Source of the DNA: Paenibacillaceae bacterium
GTDB lineage: Bacteria > Bacillota > Clostridia > Lachnospirales > Lachnospiraceae
NCBI GenBank assembly: GCA_015057775.1
Contig: SVDT01000002.1
Location: forward strand, 1-64,000
Direction of reading: 5' to 3'
DNA: 64,000 nucleotides
Positions within the stretch are counted from its first letter, which is position 1; each line of letters starts with the position of its first letter. Under the pieces are notes generated by a model. The model ran no database searches, was not told the origin of the DNA, and worked only from the letters and a program-made list of their open reading frames with translations. A program made the position numbers and the translations under genes. Of the stretch, positions 1-7,188 are shown piece after piece.

Positions 1-1447
1 CTCCGGCATCAGTCAGTTTTTTCACTGCCTCATCATATCCCTGGAAATCCTTTCTGGTTCCGCATACCGTTGCAATAAAGAAAACCTTTCTGCCTTCTCG
101 TTCTGCCTGATCCCCAAGTTCCCTGATCGCCGGAAGCAGAGCGCCTGCCATATCGGCATGGGAACCATATCCCAGCATGACATCAAGAAGAATAACTCCT
201 GTTGATTTGTCATTAATGGCTTCTTTCATACATTCAATTCTCTTAGCCGGATCGATCATCGGGTGGGGCTTACCTTGTGTATATACATCATCGCCAAGAT
301 CAACGACGATGTGCCCTCCAGTTTTTAACATGTATCCTTCTGCTTTTTCAGGCGGGATCTTTAAATCCAGTGCGTCTTTGATCAGCATGGCAGCTTCTCC
401 AGCAAGGGTACCACCAGAATAATAAGCCTTAATTGTCTTCTTTTCTTCTCTGCGGTAAAATGAAGAGCGATCCACAGTTACTTCGCCCTCTTTTACCGTC
501 TCTCCCCGTACCAGGCTGACTGCCAGACGGGCTGCTTCATCAAGGGTATAGGTATGATAGAAATTTTCCTCATGATACTCTGGTTTTTCTCCCAGGAATA
601 AAGTAATAACCGGCTTTTTGCAGACACTGAGCCTTGCTGATACTTTTTCCCGAACTGCCTTTGCCGGGGGCTTGGAAATAACAATCATGACAGCAACACT
701 GTCATCGTCTTCCATTGCATCAATCATATCCATCATGGTGATTCCACCCACCTGGGTTGATAAATCCCGGCCTCCGGTACCAATGGCATTTTTTACACCT
801 TCTCCAAGGCGGTCTATAATGGTAGTCAGCTCCTGGATACCAGTTCCGGAAGCACCTATAATTCCAATGGCTCCCGGTGTTACACTGTTGGTAAATGCAA
901 TAGGCACACCCTGAATGATGCTGGTTCCGCAATCAGGTCCCATAACCACAAGCCCTTTTTCATGAGCCTTCTCTTTTAATTTCTTTTCGTCCTCAATTGT
1001 GACATTGTCGCTGAACATGAACACATTCATGCCCTCGTCAAGCGCACGGTCCGCTTCCAGAGCCGCGTAAGCTCCTGGTATGGAAATCACCGCAAGATTG
1101 GCATCTGGCAGCTGATTCAGTGCCTGATCCCATGATTTTGCAATTCGGGATTCTTTCCCATTTCCTGCTGATACGGACTGCTTTTTAAAGAATTCTTCTG
1201 CCTCTTTCATAATGGTATCCAGAAGACTGTCATCTTCCACGTCAGCAACAATAACCATATCATTGGCTGTAGATTCCATTAATTCTTTTGTATCAAGGCC
1301 GCTCTGCTTGAAGATGTCCTTGTTAGCAGGTGTGGCCATCATAACAGAAGCCTTCTTTACACCCTGAATCGTTGAGATCTGATTGGTAAGAAGCATCAGT
1401 ACTACAGAATCGTGATAACTTCCCTTTTTTACTGCTGTTCTTAACAT
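1..1447 (-). CDS. fdrA: FdrA family protein (oxamate carbamoyltransferase subunit AllF-like), C-terminus cut by window edge
   Basis: The ATG lies at 1447, preceded by AAGGAGAAATATT, and the frame stays open to base 1, so the last part is missing. The protein reads as the FdrA family, which is related to succinyl-CoA synthetase alpha: a CoA-ligase-like region with GPDCGTSIIQG and GIIGASGTGIQE motifs, then a second domain with DVMLGYGSHADMA near the cut. In E. coli FdrA lies in the allantoin cluster with YlbE and YlbF, and these proteins have been linked to transcarbamoylation of oxalurate to oxamate plus carbamoyl phosphate; I rely on that published link. Fourteen bases separate it from allD, so the two are one transcript, and AllD makes its expected substrate, oxalurate. 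The YlbE-like partner and carbamate kinase probably lie beyond the left edge. Confidence 0.9.
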   Translation of the reverse strand, partial: MLRTAVKKGSYHDSVVLMLLTNQISTIQGVKKASVMMATPANKDIFKQSGLDTKELMESTANDMVIVADVEDDSLLDTIMKEAEEFFKKQSVSAGNGKESRIAKSWDQALNQLPDANLAVISIPGAYAALEADRALDEGMNVFMFSDNVTIEDEKKLKEKAHEKGLVVMGPDCGTSIIQGVPIAFTNSVTPGAIGIIGASGTGIQELTTIIDRLGEGVKNAIGTGGRDLSTQVGGITMMDMIDAMEDDDSVAVMIVISKPPAKAVREKVSARLSVCKKPVITLFLGEKPEYHEENFYHTYTLDEAARLAVSLVRGETVKEGEVTVDRSSFYRREEKKTIKAYYSGGTLAGEAAMLIKDALDLKIPPEKAEGYMLKTGGHIVVDLGDDVYTQGKPHPMIDPAKRIECMKEAINDKSTGVILLDVMLGYGSHADMAGALLPAIRELGDQAEREGRKVFFIATVCGTRKDFQGYDEAVKKLTDAG

Positions 1448-1461
1448 AATAATATTTCTCC

Positions 1462-2514
1462 TTATTCTGCAAATCGGTTCTTGTGGTCATATCGGTTAAA
1501 ATGAATGGCATCACTTTTTAAGTACTCATAGATTGCATCTACAATTTCAATTCCGCCATTGTTATGGTATTTATCTCTTCTCATAACGGCTCTTTCGCCT
1601 GGATAATAAACTTTGTCATATCCGTCTGCTGGTGGGATTGCATTTAATTCATCACAGGTAATGGACATGTTTTTCATAAACTCTTCGATGTTTGTAAAAC
1701 GCTTTGGATCCATAACGATATGCATATGACCCAGTTCTCTGCCCTTTGAGCAGTCATGGTACATGGAGCTTACATGCTTGCCAAACGGTACGCCTAAGAG
1801 AATACCGGAAAAAATATCAACCATCATCATAAGACCATAACCTTTTGCACCAGCAATGGGAACAAGTGCATTGACTTTGTTTGGATCTGTAACCGGATTT
1901 CCTTTTTCATCTACCGCCCATGTATCAGGAATGGATTCTCCTCTGGATCGTTTATCCAGAATTTTTCCCCATGCCTGTACGGTTGTTGCCATGTCAAATA
2001 CCACTTTTCTGTCATCTGCGGTAGGAGCTGCAAAGGAAATTGGATTGGTACCGTAATACGGTTCTGTACCACCAGTTGGTACTGCCATTGGATCTGACTG
2101 GCAGAAGGAAATTGCAACCATGCCCTGGTCTGCTGCCATTTCTGTATAATAACCAAGAGCGCCGCTATGGGATATGTTGCGGACACCGACAACTGCGATG
2201 CCGTTTTTCTTTGCCATTTCAATTGCCTGTTCCATTGCTTTTGTAGCAGCCACATATCCGCAGCCGTTGTCACCTTCAAAGATTGCAGAACAGGGACCAG
2301 TCTCTTTGAATTCAAAATGAGGATCTACGGTAATGCCTCCCTTTGAAATTCGTTCACTGTAATACTCCACTCTTACTGCTCCATGGGAGTGGTATCCTCT
2401 TTCATCTGACCATGTAAGAATCTCTGCTGTGATATCAGCATGTTCTTCTTTCAAACCGGCTCTCATTAATTTTTTCTTCATCAAGTCTTTTAATTCAGCT
2501 CTTACAAGTTTCAT
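1462..2514 (-). CDS. allD: Ureidoglycolate dehydrogenase (NAD+)
   Basis: The 350-residue product belongs to the malate/L-sulfolactate dehydrogenase-like (Ldh2) family and matches the AllD branch. That enzyme oxidises (S)-ureidoglycolate to oxalurate with NAD in the cytoplasm. Visible family features are the ERGYHSHG segment near residue 38, the RNISHSGALGYY segment holding the conserved histidine, the GTNPISFAAP loop and the MATT..AWGKI region. Length is normal for the family. The start at 2514 follows AGGAAGGATAA. It is the first gene of the allD-fdrA transcript, and the promoter and operator lie 75-140 bases upstream. AllE, which makes the ureidoglycolate, is the next gene upstream but has its own promoter and terminator. 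A related 2-hydroxyacid dehydrogenase is the only serious alternative, and the setting argues for AllD. Confidence 0.92.
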   Translation of the reverse strand: MKLVRAELKDLMKKKLMRAGLKEEHADITAEILTWSDERGYHSHGAVRVEYYSERISKGGITVDPHFEFKETGPCSAIFEGDNGCGYVAATKAMEQAIEMAKKNGIAVVGVRNISHSGALGYYTEMAADQGMVAISFCQSDPMAVPTGGTEPYYGTNPISFAAPTADDRKVVFDMATTVQAWGKILDKRSRGESIPDTWAVDEKGNPVTDPNKVNALVPIAGAKGYGLMMMVDIFSGILLGVPFGKHVSSMYHDCSKGRELGHMHIVMDPKRFTNIEEFMKNMSITCDELNAIPPADGYDKVYYPGERAVMRRDKYHNNGGIEIVDAIYEYLKSDAIHFNRYDHKNRFAE

Positions 2515-2588
2515 TTATCCTTCCTCGCCTTCCTGATTTATGGTTATTTTTATTCAGCAAATAGCTGCCAACCAGCTTTTCTTTATCT

Positions 2589-2617
2589 ATTATGGCTATT
2601 TATTGACCCCGTTTCAA
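2589..2617 (-). promoter_or_regulatory. Promoter of allD-fdrA
   Basis: Read on the minus strand, a TTGAAA -35 box (2612-2617) is followed by exactly 17 bases and a CATAAT -10 box (2589-2594). Both hexamers and the spacing are identical to those of the allE promoter, although the spacer sequences differ. Confidence 0.8.
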
Positions 2618-2628
2618 TCAAATAACTA

Positions 2629-2660
2629 GATAAATGTAGGTTTGATTTTTATCCACTTTC
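2629..2660. promoter_or_regulatory. Ureide-regulon operator dyad upstream of allD
   Basis: The dyad is GATAAAA-N11-ATTTATC on the minus strand (2629-2653), with one arm extended to AAAGTGGATAAAA up to 2659. The arm end lies exactly 29 bases from the -35 box, as at allE, which puts the dyad centre near -59. That position suits an activator. The regulator is not identifiable in this window. Confidence 0.6.
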
Positions 2661-2686
2661 GTGGTATTTTGGAAAAATCGGCAAAT

Positions 2687-2737
2687 AAAAAAACTGGCTT
2701 TCCAGTATGAATCAGTCACCGGAAAGCCAGTTTTTTT
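2687..2737. terminator. Bidirectional intrinsic terminator after allE
   Basis: The stem is ACTGGCTTTCC / GGAAAGCCAGT with a 17-base loop, flanked by seven A on the left and seven T on the right, so it could work in both directions. It ends the allE transcript 42 bases after its stop codon and isolates allE from allD-fdrA. Confidence 0.9.
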
Positions 2738-2778
2738 GTATCTATAAAAATTCTTAGGAAGAACATCAAAAACAATGG

Positions 2779-3567
2779 TTACAGTTTTACATCCCTGTTG
2801 CAGTCCTTGGAATAGATATAAGTTAAATCTTCTTCCCGTCCTACTGCATAGCAGGCCTGTGGGCAATAAGCATCCATAAATACATAATCACCCTTTTTCA
2901 CCGGAACCCAGTCATTATCCAGTCTGTACATCGCACTTCCCGTAAGGAAATACATGCCATGCTCCTGAATATGAGTCTCTATGTAGCCGTGGGATGCACC
3001 TAAATGGAATTTCAGAATATGCATATTCATATCGAATCCAAAATTCTCTGCTGCAGGCAGGAAATCACGGATATAGCAGTTCTCCATACCTTCATATGGA
3101 ATCCATGGAAGATCGTTTGCATTCCCCACTACTGTGTAGGCACTGTATCCAGTCAGCTCGTCATATCTGCGTTTATAAGCAAAGAGCTTTGCATCCTCTT
3201 TACCCGCATTTTCAAAAGAAATGGTGTTGCTGGCAGGGGAATAAATATAACCGCCCTCTGTCAGAGTCTCTTCTTTGTCCGCATTTTTAACCTTAATGGA
3301 ACCTTCCATTACATAAATGAATGATTCCAGCCCTTCCCCGCCGAATGCAGAATTCTTCCCGCCTTCGTGAACTGTCACTAAGTAATCCGCAAAGGAAGCT
3401 CCCATCTGAGGAGAGCCAAGAATCGTGACATCACACTTCTCATATCCTGGAATCGCATTTTTCACAATTCCGTCCGGCTCAATTAAAACATAATTTTCTT
3501 TTTTAACGACGGATCTGGTGGCTAATAAGTCATCACGGTATCCTGTCTGCCCGTTTAAATAACTCAT
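2779..3567 (-). CDS. allE: (S)-ureidoglycine aminohydrolase
   Basis: This 262-residue bicupin converts (S)-ureidoglycine to (S)-ureidoglycolate and ammonia. The C-terminal cupin carries the manganese-ligand pattern of the family: Glu197, His199 and His203 in IETHIQEHG, and Gln237 in CPQACYA. The N-terminal cupin holds HEGGKNSAFGG and lacks a full metal set, as is usual. I place the start at the ATG at 3567, eight bases after AGGAG. An in-frame GTG at 3582 overlaps that ribosome site and is unlikely. The gene is alone between its own promoter and a strong terminator. It is divergent from the alpha/beta hydrolase, and the two share one operator dyad. Confidence 0.93.
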   Translation of the reverse strand: MSYLNGQTGYRDDLLATRSVVKKENYVLIEPDGIVKNAIPGYEKCDVTILGSPQMGASFADYLVTVHEGGKNSAFGGEGLESFIYVMEGSIKVKNADKEETLTEGGYIYSPASNTISFENAGKEDAKLFAYKRRYDELTGYSAYTVVGNANDLPWIPYEGMENCYIRDFLPAAENFGFDMNMHILKFHLGASHGYIETHIQEHGMYFLTGSAMYRLDNDWVPVKKGDYVFMDAYCPQACYAVGREEDLTYIYSKDCNRDVKL

Positions 3568-3628
3568 AATAAAGCTCCTCACTTTCCATTAGGTCATATT
3601 CATTCAGTCAACCAATTTATACCTGTTT

Positions 3629-3657
3629 ATTATGGCAGGTATTATAAAGTATTTCAA
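3629..3657 (-). promoter_or_regulatory. Promoter of allE
   Basis: Minus-strand TTGAAA (3652-3657), 17 bases, CATAAT (3629-3634). A short inverted repeat ACCTG-N10-CAGGT (3621-3640) overlaps the -10 box and could be a second control site, but I did not see it at the sister promoters. Confidence 0.82.
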
Positions 3658-3668
3658 TTATATTATGA

Positions 3669-3700
3669 GATAAAATACCGTTCCCGTTTTATCCACTTTT
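3669..3700. promoter_or_regulatory. Ureide-regulon operator dyad between allE and the alpha/beta hydrolase
   Basis: A perfect 7-bp dyad, GATAAAA-N11-TTTTATC, occupies 3669-3693. Toward allE the arm ends 29 bases before the -35 box. Toward the hydrolase the same geometry gives 29 bases to a poor -35 (TGCTTG) and 16 more to TATAAT. One symmetric site could therefore serve both divergent promoters. The arm extension TTTTATCCACTTT is shared with the allD site. Confidence 0.65.
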
Positions 3701-3704
3701 ACCC

Positions 3705-3732
3705 TGCTTGTTTATTTTTTAACAGTTATAAT
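3705..3732 (+). promoter_or_regulatory. Promoter of the alpha/beta hydrolase
   Basis: A perfect TATAAT -10 box lies at 3727-3732, with a poor -35 (TGCTTG, 3705-3710) 16 bases upstream. A good -10 with a weak -35 next to an operator fits activator dependence. Confidence 0.55.
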
Positions 3733-3780
3733 GGTCTTACATTCATGTATTTTTATCGAAAGCAGAAAGGAATTACCACA

Positions 3781-4641
3781 ATGACGGAACAAATTGAAAT
3801 GACGCTCAATGAATTATCTTACCCGGTTAATGTTACGGTATATCATAATACGGCGGTTGTACCTAAGGCCTGCATCTTATATTTTCATGGCGGAGGTCTT
3901 TTGTACGGCTCCCGTCTGGATCTGCCACAGCTGCATGTGAACAGCCTTACCAATGCCGGATATCTTATTATTTCCTATGACTATCCCCTTGCTCCCGCCG
4001 CCAAAATTGAGATAATACTGAAATCTGTAATTGATTCCATTAATCACTATATTTTGAACCGGTCACTTTATGTTTCCCAGGAACTTCCCTACTTTCTATG
4101 GGGCCGTTCTGCAGGGGCATACTTATGTCTGCTGGCTTCAAAAGATAAGCGTCTTCTGCTTCCTCCAAGGGGAATCCTGTCTTATTACGGTTATGGTTTT
4201 CTGTGTGACAGCTGGTTTGATACTCCAAACAGTTACTATTGTTCTCTTCCACCTGTTAACAGTTCCTGCCTAAATGCAGTTTCTGATCAGGTTCATACTG
4301 AGGGCAATTTAGATACCCACTACAGCATTTATGTTTACGCCAGACAGACAGGAACATGGAAATCTCTTTTTTACAATGGCAGGGATAAATATTTCTTTCT
4401 GGATTATTCACTTAGAACCTGTGAAAAACTTCCCGCTCCTTTATTCTGCGCCCACAGCATGAATGATACAGATGTTCCTTATACAGAATTTCTTAATCTT
4501 TGCAGTATGTATCAGGCAAAACAGTTTGTTGTCCCGGGTTCTGTACACGATTTTGACAGAAATGAAGCGGACCCTGCAGTTACTCAACTTTTAAATAAAA
4601 CCGTTGAATTTTTAAACAACCACACGGACCGCTTCTTATAA
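3781..4641 (+). CDS. Alpha/beta hydrolase of the ureide cluster, substrate unknown
   Basis: The 286-residue protein has the layout of a hormone-sensitive-lipase-like alpha/beta hydrolase: an HGGG oxyanion motif near residue 37, a GRSAG nucleophile elbow, an Asp in NDTDVP and a His in SVHDF near the C-terminus. No signal peptide is seen, so it should be cytoplasmic. The start at 3781 follows AAAGG ten bases upstream. An in-frame ATG at 3745 has no ribosome site. Its promoter region shares an operator dyad with allE, which ties it to ureide breakdown by regulation only. It could be an amidase or esterase acting on a pathway intermediate, but no known ureide step needs it and I do not assign a reaction. 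Confidence 0.75.
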   Translation: MTEQIEMTLNELSYPVNVTVYHNTAVVPKACILYFHGGGLLYGSRLDLPQLHVNSLTNAGYLIISYDYPLAPAAKIEIILKSVIDSINHYILNRSLYVSQELPYFLWGRSAGAYLCLLASKDKRLLLPPRGILSYYGYGFLCDSWFDTPNSYYCSLPPVNSSCLNAVSDQVHTEGNLDTHYSIYVYARQTGTWKSLFYNGRDKYFFLDYSLRTCEKLPAPLFCAHSMNDTDVPYTEFLNLCSMYQAKQFVVPGSVHDFDRNEADPAVTQLLNKTVEFLNNHTDRFL

Positions 4642-4655
4642 CCGTAAACTTGATT

Positions 4656-4675
4656 GCGGATTCTTATGAATCCGC
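4656..4675. terminator. Hairpin between convergent hydrolase and allB1
   Basis: GCGGATTC-TTAT-GAATCCGC is a perfect 8-bp stem placed 14 bases after the hydrolase stop and 3 bases before the end of allB1. The following T-tract is weak (TTATT on the plus strand), so it may be an inefficient or bidirectional terminator. Confidence 0.5.
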
Positions 4676-4678
4676 TTA

Positions 4679-6049
4679 TTACAGTTTTTTAACCAGGTTT
4701 CCGAATCCTTTTTCACCTACAACTTTTCCGTCCTCTGCAACTACCTCACCGCGGACAATGGTGCAGACCGGCAATCCTTTTCCCTTCATCCCAACAAAAG
4801 CAGAAATCTTGTTCACATAGAGAAGGGAATCTTCTGTTATCTCCCATTCCTTGTCTGCATCTACAATAATAAAGTCCGCATCAAATCCGGTTCTGATGTC
4901 TCCTTTTTTTCCATAAATTCCAAAGGCCTCAGCCGGTTTCTTTGCCATTGCATTTGCAAGAATTGATGGTGAGATTCCACGTTTTACGCATCCTTCATGG
5001 AAGCTTACCTGAAATCCACTCTGGATTCCACTGATTCCTCCCCATACATCAAATGGAGTTTCGATTTTATTACCCAGGATTTCCTTGAATTTTTCATCAT
5101 AGGAACAAGGGGAATGATCACTTGCAATACCGCTGAAGGTTCCATCTTCCACATAGGTCCACAGCCTGTCCACTTCTTCCTGGGAACGCAGAGGAGGAGC
5201 GCATTTAAACAACGGTCCGTTCTTGATCACATCTTCATCTGTCATGCTTAAATAATGAGAACAGGTTTCTGCTGTAATATCGTAACCTTCCTGCTGCGCC
5301 TCTTTAATTTTCTGAGCAACATCAGGACTGCTTACGTGGCAGATGTGTGCTTTGCAGCCGGTGGCTTTTGCAAGTTCAATGACATCAACCGTGGCTACCA
5401 TTTCTGCAACTACCGGTCTTGATTCTAAAAATCCTTTCCAGTCCAGTCTGCCCTCTTTTTTCATTCTCTGTTCCTGCCACTTAATTGCGGCAAAATCTTC
5501 GCAATGGAAACCAGCACGTCCGTCAAACTCATGAATGATCTGCATTGCCTCATATACCTGTCCATAATTTAAGGAGCTGTAATCAGGAGATACGGGGCCG
5601 ATAAAGGATTTAAACGCAACGCAGCCCTTCTCATCCATCCCCTTTAAATCCTGAAAATTATCAGGAATCAAACCGCCCCAGAAGCAATAATCCACATATG
5701 CATTGGGAGATACCTTTTGGAACTTCTTATCAAAAATAGTTGCGTTCGTCATGGCTGGCTCGTTTTGCAGCGGCATATCAATAATGGTTGTATATCCGCC
5801 TACCGCAGCTGCAGCAGTTCCGTGTTCATAATCCTCACGCCATTCGTAACCAGGATCATTTAAATGTGCATGGGTATCAATTGCACCTGGGAATACATAA
5901 TTATCTTTAGCATCAATAACTTTTTTTGCTTCCGGCTCTTCTCCTGCAAGAAGCACCGCTGCAATTTTACCCTCTTTTACAGCAATGTTTCCTGAAAACA
6001 CACAATCCGCTGTTACAATCTTCCCATTTTTTACTAATAAATCATACAT
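4679..6049 (-). CDS. allB: Allantoinase / dihydropyrimidinase-family amidohydrolase (first copy)
   Basis: This 456-residue cyclic amidohydrolase would open the hydantoin ring of allantoin to give allantoate. The metal set is complete: His60 and His62 in DTHAHL, Lys147 in VAFKSF (the carboxylated lysine), His182, His238 in CHVSS, and Asp311 in SDHSP. The GYEWREDYEHGT segment after the first histidines and the DMPLQNEPA loop place it with allantoinases rather than dihydropyrimidinases or dihydroorotases. The start follows GGAGGAGAAGGT directly. It is transcribed alone, divergent from the DUF2877 gene. A second, clearly different allantoinase is encoded 2.5 kb away, so the two may differ in substrate, enantiomer or expression. 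Confidence 0.85.
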   Translation of the reverse strand: MYDLLVKNGKIVTADCVFSGNIAVKEGKIAAVLLAGEEPEAKKVIDAKDNYVFPGAIDTHAHLNDPGYEWREDYEHGTAAAAVGGYTTIIDMPLQNEPAMTNATIFDKKFQKVSPNAYVDYCFWGGLIPDNFQDLKGMDEKGCVAFKSFIGPVSPDYSSLNYGQVYEAMQIIHEFDGRAGFHCEDFAAIKWQEQRMKKEGRLDWKGFLESRPVVAEMVATVDVIELAKATGCKAHICHVSSPDVAQKIKEAQQEGYDITAETCSHYLSMTDEDVIKNGPLFKCAPPLRSQEEVDRLWTYVEDGTFSGIASDHSPCSYDEKFKEILGNKIETPFDVWGGISGIQSGFQVSFHEGCVKRGISPSILANAMAKKPAEAFGIYGKKGDIRTGFDADFIIVDADKEWEITEDSLLYVNKISAFVGMKGKGLPVCTIVRGEVVAEDGKVVGEKGFGNLVKKL

Positions 6050-6105
6050 ACCTTCTCCTCCGTTTCTGGTTGATGAATGATAACTGACTGATGAAACATT
6101 TCATT

Positions 6106-6134
6106 ATTTTATTAAATAATGCCTGGGAAAACAA
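6106..6134 (-). promoter_or_regulatory. Promoter of allB (first copy)
   Basis: Minus-strand TTGTTT (6129-6134), 17 bases, TAAAAT (6106-6111), at the same 29-base distance from the operator arm as at allD and allE. An overlapping alternative is TTGCAT (6134-6139), 17 bases, TTTAAT (6111-6116). A palindrome ATGAAA-CA-TTTCAT (6091-6104) lies just downstream and could bind a repressor. Confidence 0.6.
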
Positions 6135-6144
6135 TGCAAAATGA

Positions 6145-6171
6145 GGTAAAATTTCGTTAGGATTTTTGTCC
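6145..6171. promoter_or_regulatory. Degenerate ureide-regulon operator between allB and the DUF2877 gene
   Basis: GGTAAAA-N12-TTTTGTCC, a looser version of the dyad seen at the other ureide promoters. The minus-strand arm GGACAAAA ends exactly 29 bases before the TTGTTT box of allB. On the plus strand the matching spacing to a good -10 box is not found. Confidence 0.45.
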
Positions 6172-6254
6172 AATATGTATAATTTATTTTATTGTATTTG
6201 TGTTTCTTTAAGCTTTTTGCTAGAATTTATACTATCAGCGAAAGGAGATAACAA

Positions 6255-7124
6255 TTGATCATGCATTTTAATATTACAACCATTGGTTCCTATGCTCTGG
6301 AGATACTAAATTCTCTGTCAGAAGGCCTGATACACTCTATATACAGAAAAACCATTAACATACAATTCGGTGATTATTTACTGGCTTTACAGGCGGATTT
6401 ATCGCCTGTATCACCTGTCAGTCTCATTACGGAATTGGACGCTGAATCCATGAAAACACTTGCTGTTTCTCCTGGTTTGAAGGTGAAGGTGAGTCCGGGT
6501 ACCCTGTCTATATACGGCTCTGTTTCCGTTATTAACTTCTATTTTTTAGAAGCAGACCTGTTTGAATCCAAACTAATCAGTAAATCTCAACAGCTTTTGC
6601 GGGATACGTTAAAGTCAGTACTGGATTATTCTGCCACAGGAGGTTTTTCCACCATATTTGCTCCCTCCTGTGTGAAGGAGCAGGAAAACAATCTGGGGAC
6701 AGAGCTTGTAACTGCAGCGGCAAAGAACCATCTTACAGCCTGCAGTACCTATATGCAGACAGCGGATTATGAAAAAGCCACTAAAGAACTGGTTTCTCTG
6801 ATCGGGCTTGGAGTGGGTCTTACCCCAAGCGGAGATGACTTTTTGTGCGGTGTGCTGGCGGGACTGATACTAACGGGAAACTCAGATCAAACGTTTACCT
6901 CCATTCTTAAGAACAGAATTGGTACGTCTCTCAACAATACAAACGATATCAGCCGTACATTCCTTCGATGTGCCCTTTCGTCACATTTTAGCAAGCCAAT
7001 TAATGATCTTGTTTTTCCAGCATCTGTCGAAGATATTCATGCCTCATTTAAAGCTGTGGGGCATTCCTCCGGCTTTGATTCTCTCTGCGGAATTTATTAC
7101 GTTTATACTCTTACTTTTAATTAG
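6255..7124 (+). CDS. DUF2877 protein (YlbF/AllH-like)
   Basis: The 289-residue protein carries the hallmark of DUF2877, GLGVGLTPSGDDFLCG at about residues 188-203, and a preserved C-terminal region. E. coli YlbF (AllH) belongs to this family and is grouped with FdrA and YlbE in oxalurate transcarbamoylation. The start is probably the TTG at 6255, seven bases after AAAGGAG. The ATG two codons later (6261) has a 13-base spacing. It stands alone on the plus strand, separated from fdrA by 5 kb, whereas in E. coli these genes are adjacent. A -10-like TATACT lies near 6228-6233 without a clear -35 box. Confidence 0.82.
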   Translation: MIMHFNITTIGSYALEILNSLSEGLIHSIYRKTINIQFGDYLLALQADLSPVSPVSLITELDAESMKTLAVSPGLKVKVSPGTLSIYGSVSVINFYFLEADLFESKLISKSQQLLRDTLKSVLDYSATGGFSTIFAPSCVKEQENNLGTELVTAAAKNHLTACSTYMQTADYEKATKELVSLIGLGVGLTPSGDDFLCGVLAGLILTGNSDQTFTSILKNRIGTSLNNTNDISRTFLRCALSSHFSKPINDLVFPASVEDIHASFKAVGHSSGFDSLCGIYYVYTLTFN

Positions 7125-7136
7125 GATTACACTAAA

Positions 7137-7180
7137 AAAAGAAGCCTGCCAAAGACAACTTATGTCATGCAGACTTCTTT
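7137..7180. terminator. Bidirectional terminator between the DUF2877 gene and the permease
   Basis: AAAGAAGcCTGC / GCAGaCTTCTTT arms, with an inner GACA / TGTC pairing. The stem is flanked by A-runs on the left and T-rich sequence (CTTTTTC) on the right, and lies between two convergent stop codons. Confidence 0.8.
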
Positions 7181-7188
7181 CTTTTTCA

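Noticed and set aside
618..914. Plus-strand frame of 98 codons
   Set aside because: It lies entirely antisense to fdrA, which has a full family match, a ribosome site and operon context. The composition is that of a shadow frame.
3568..3582. GTG start for AllE five codons upstream
   Set aside because: The GTG is part of the AGGAG ribosome site that serves the ATG at 3567.
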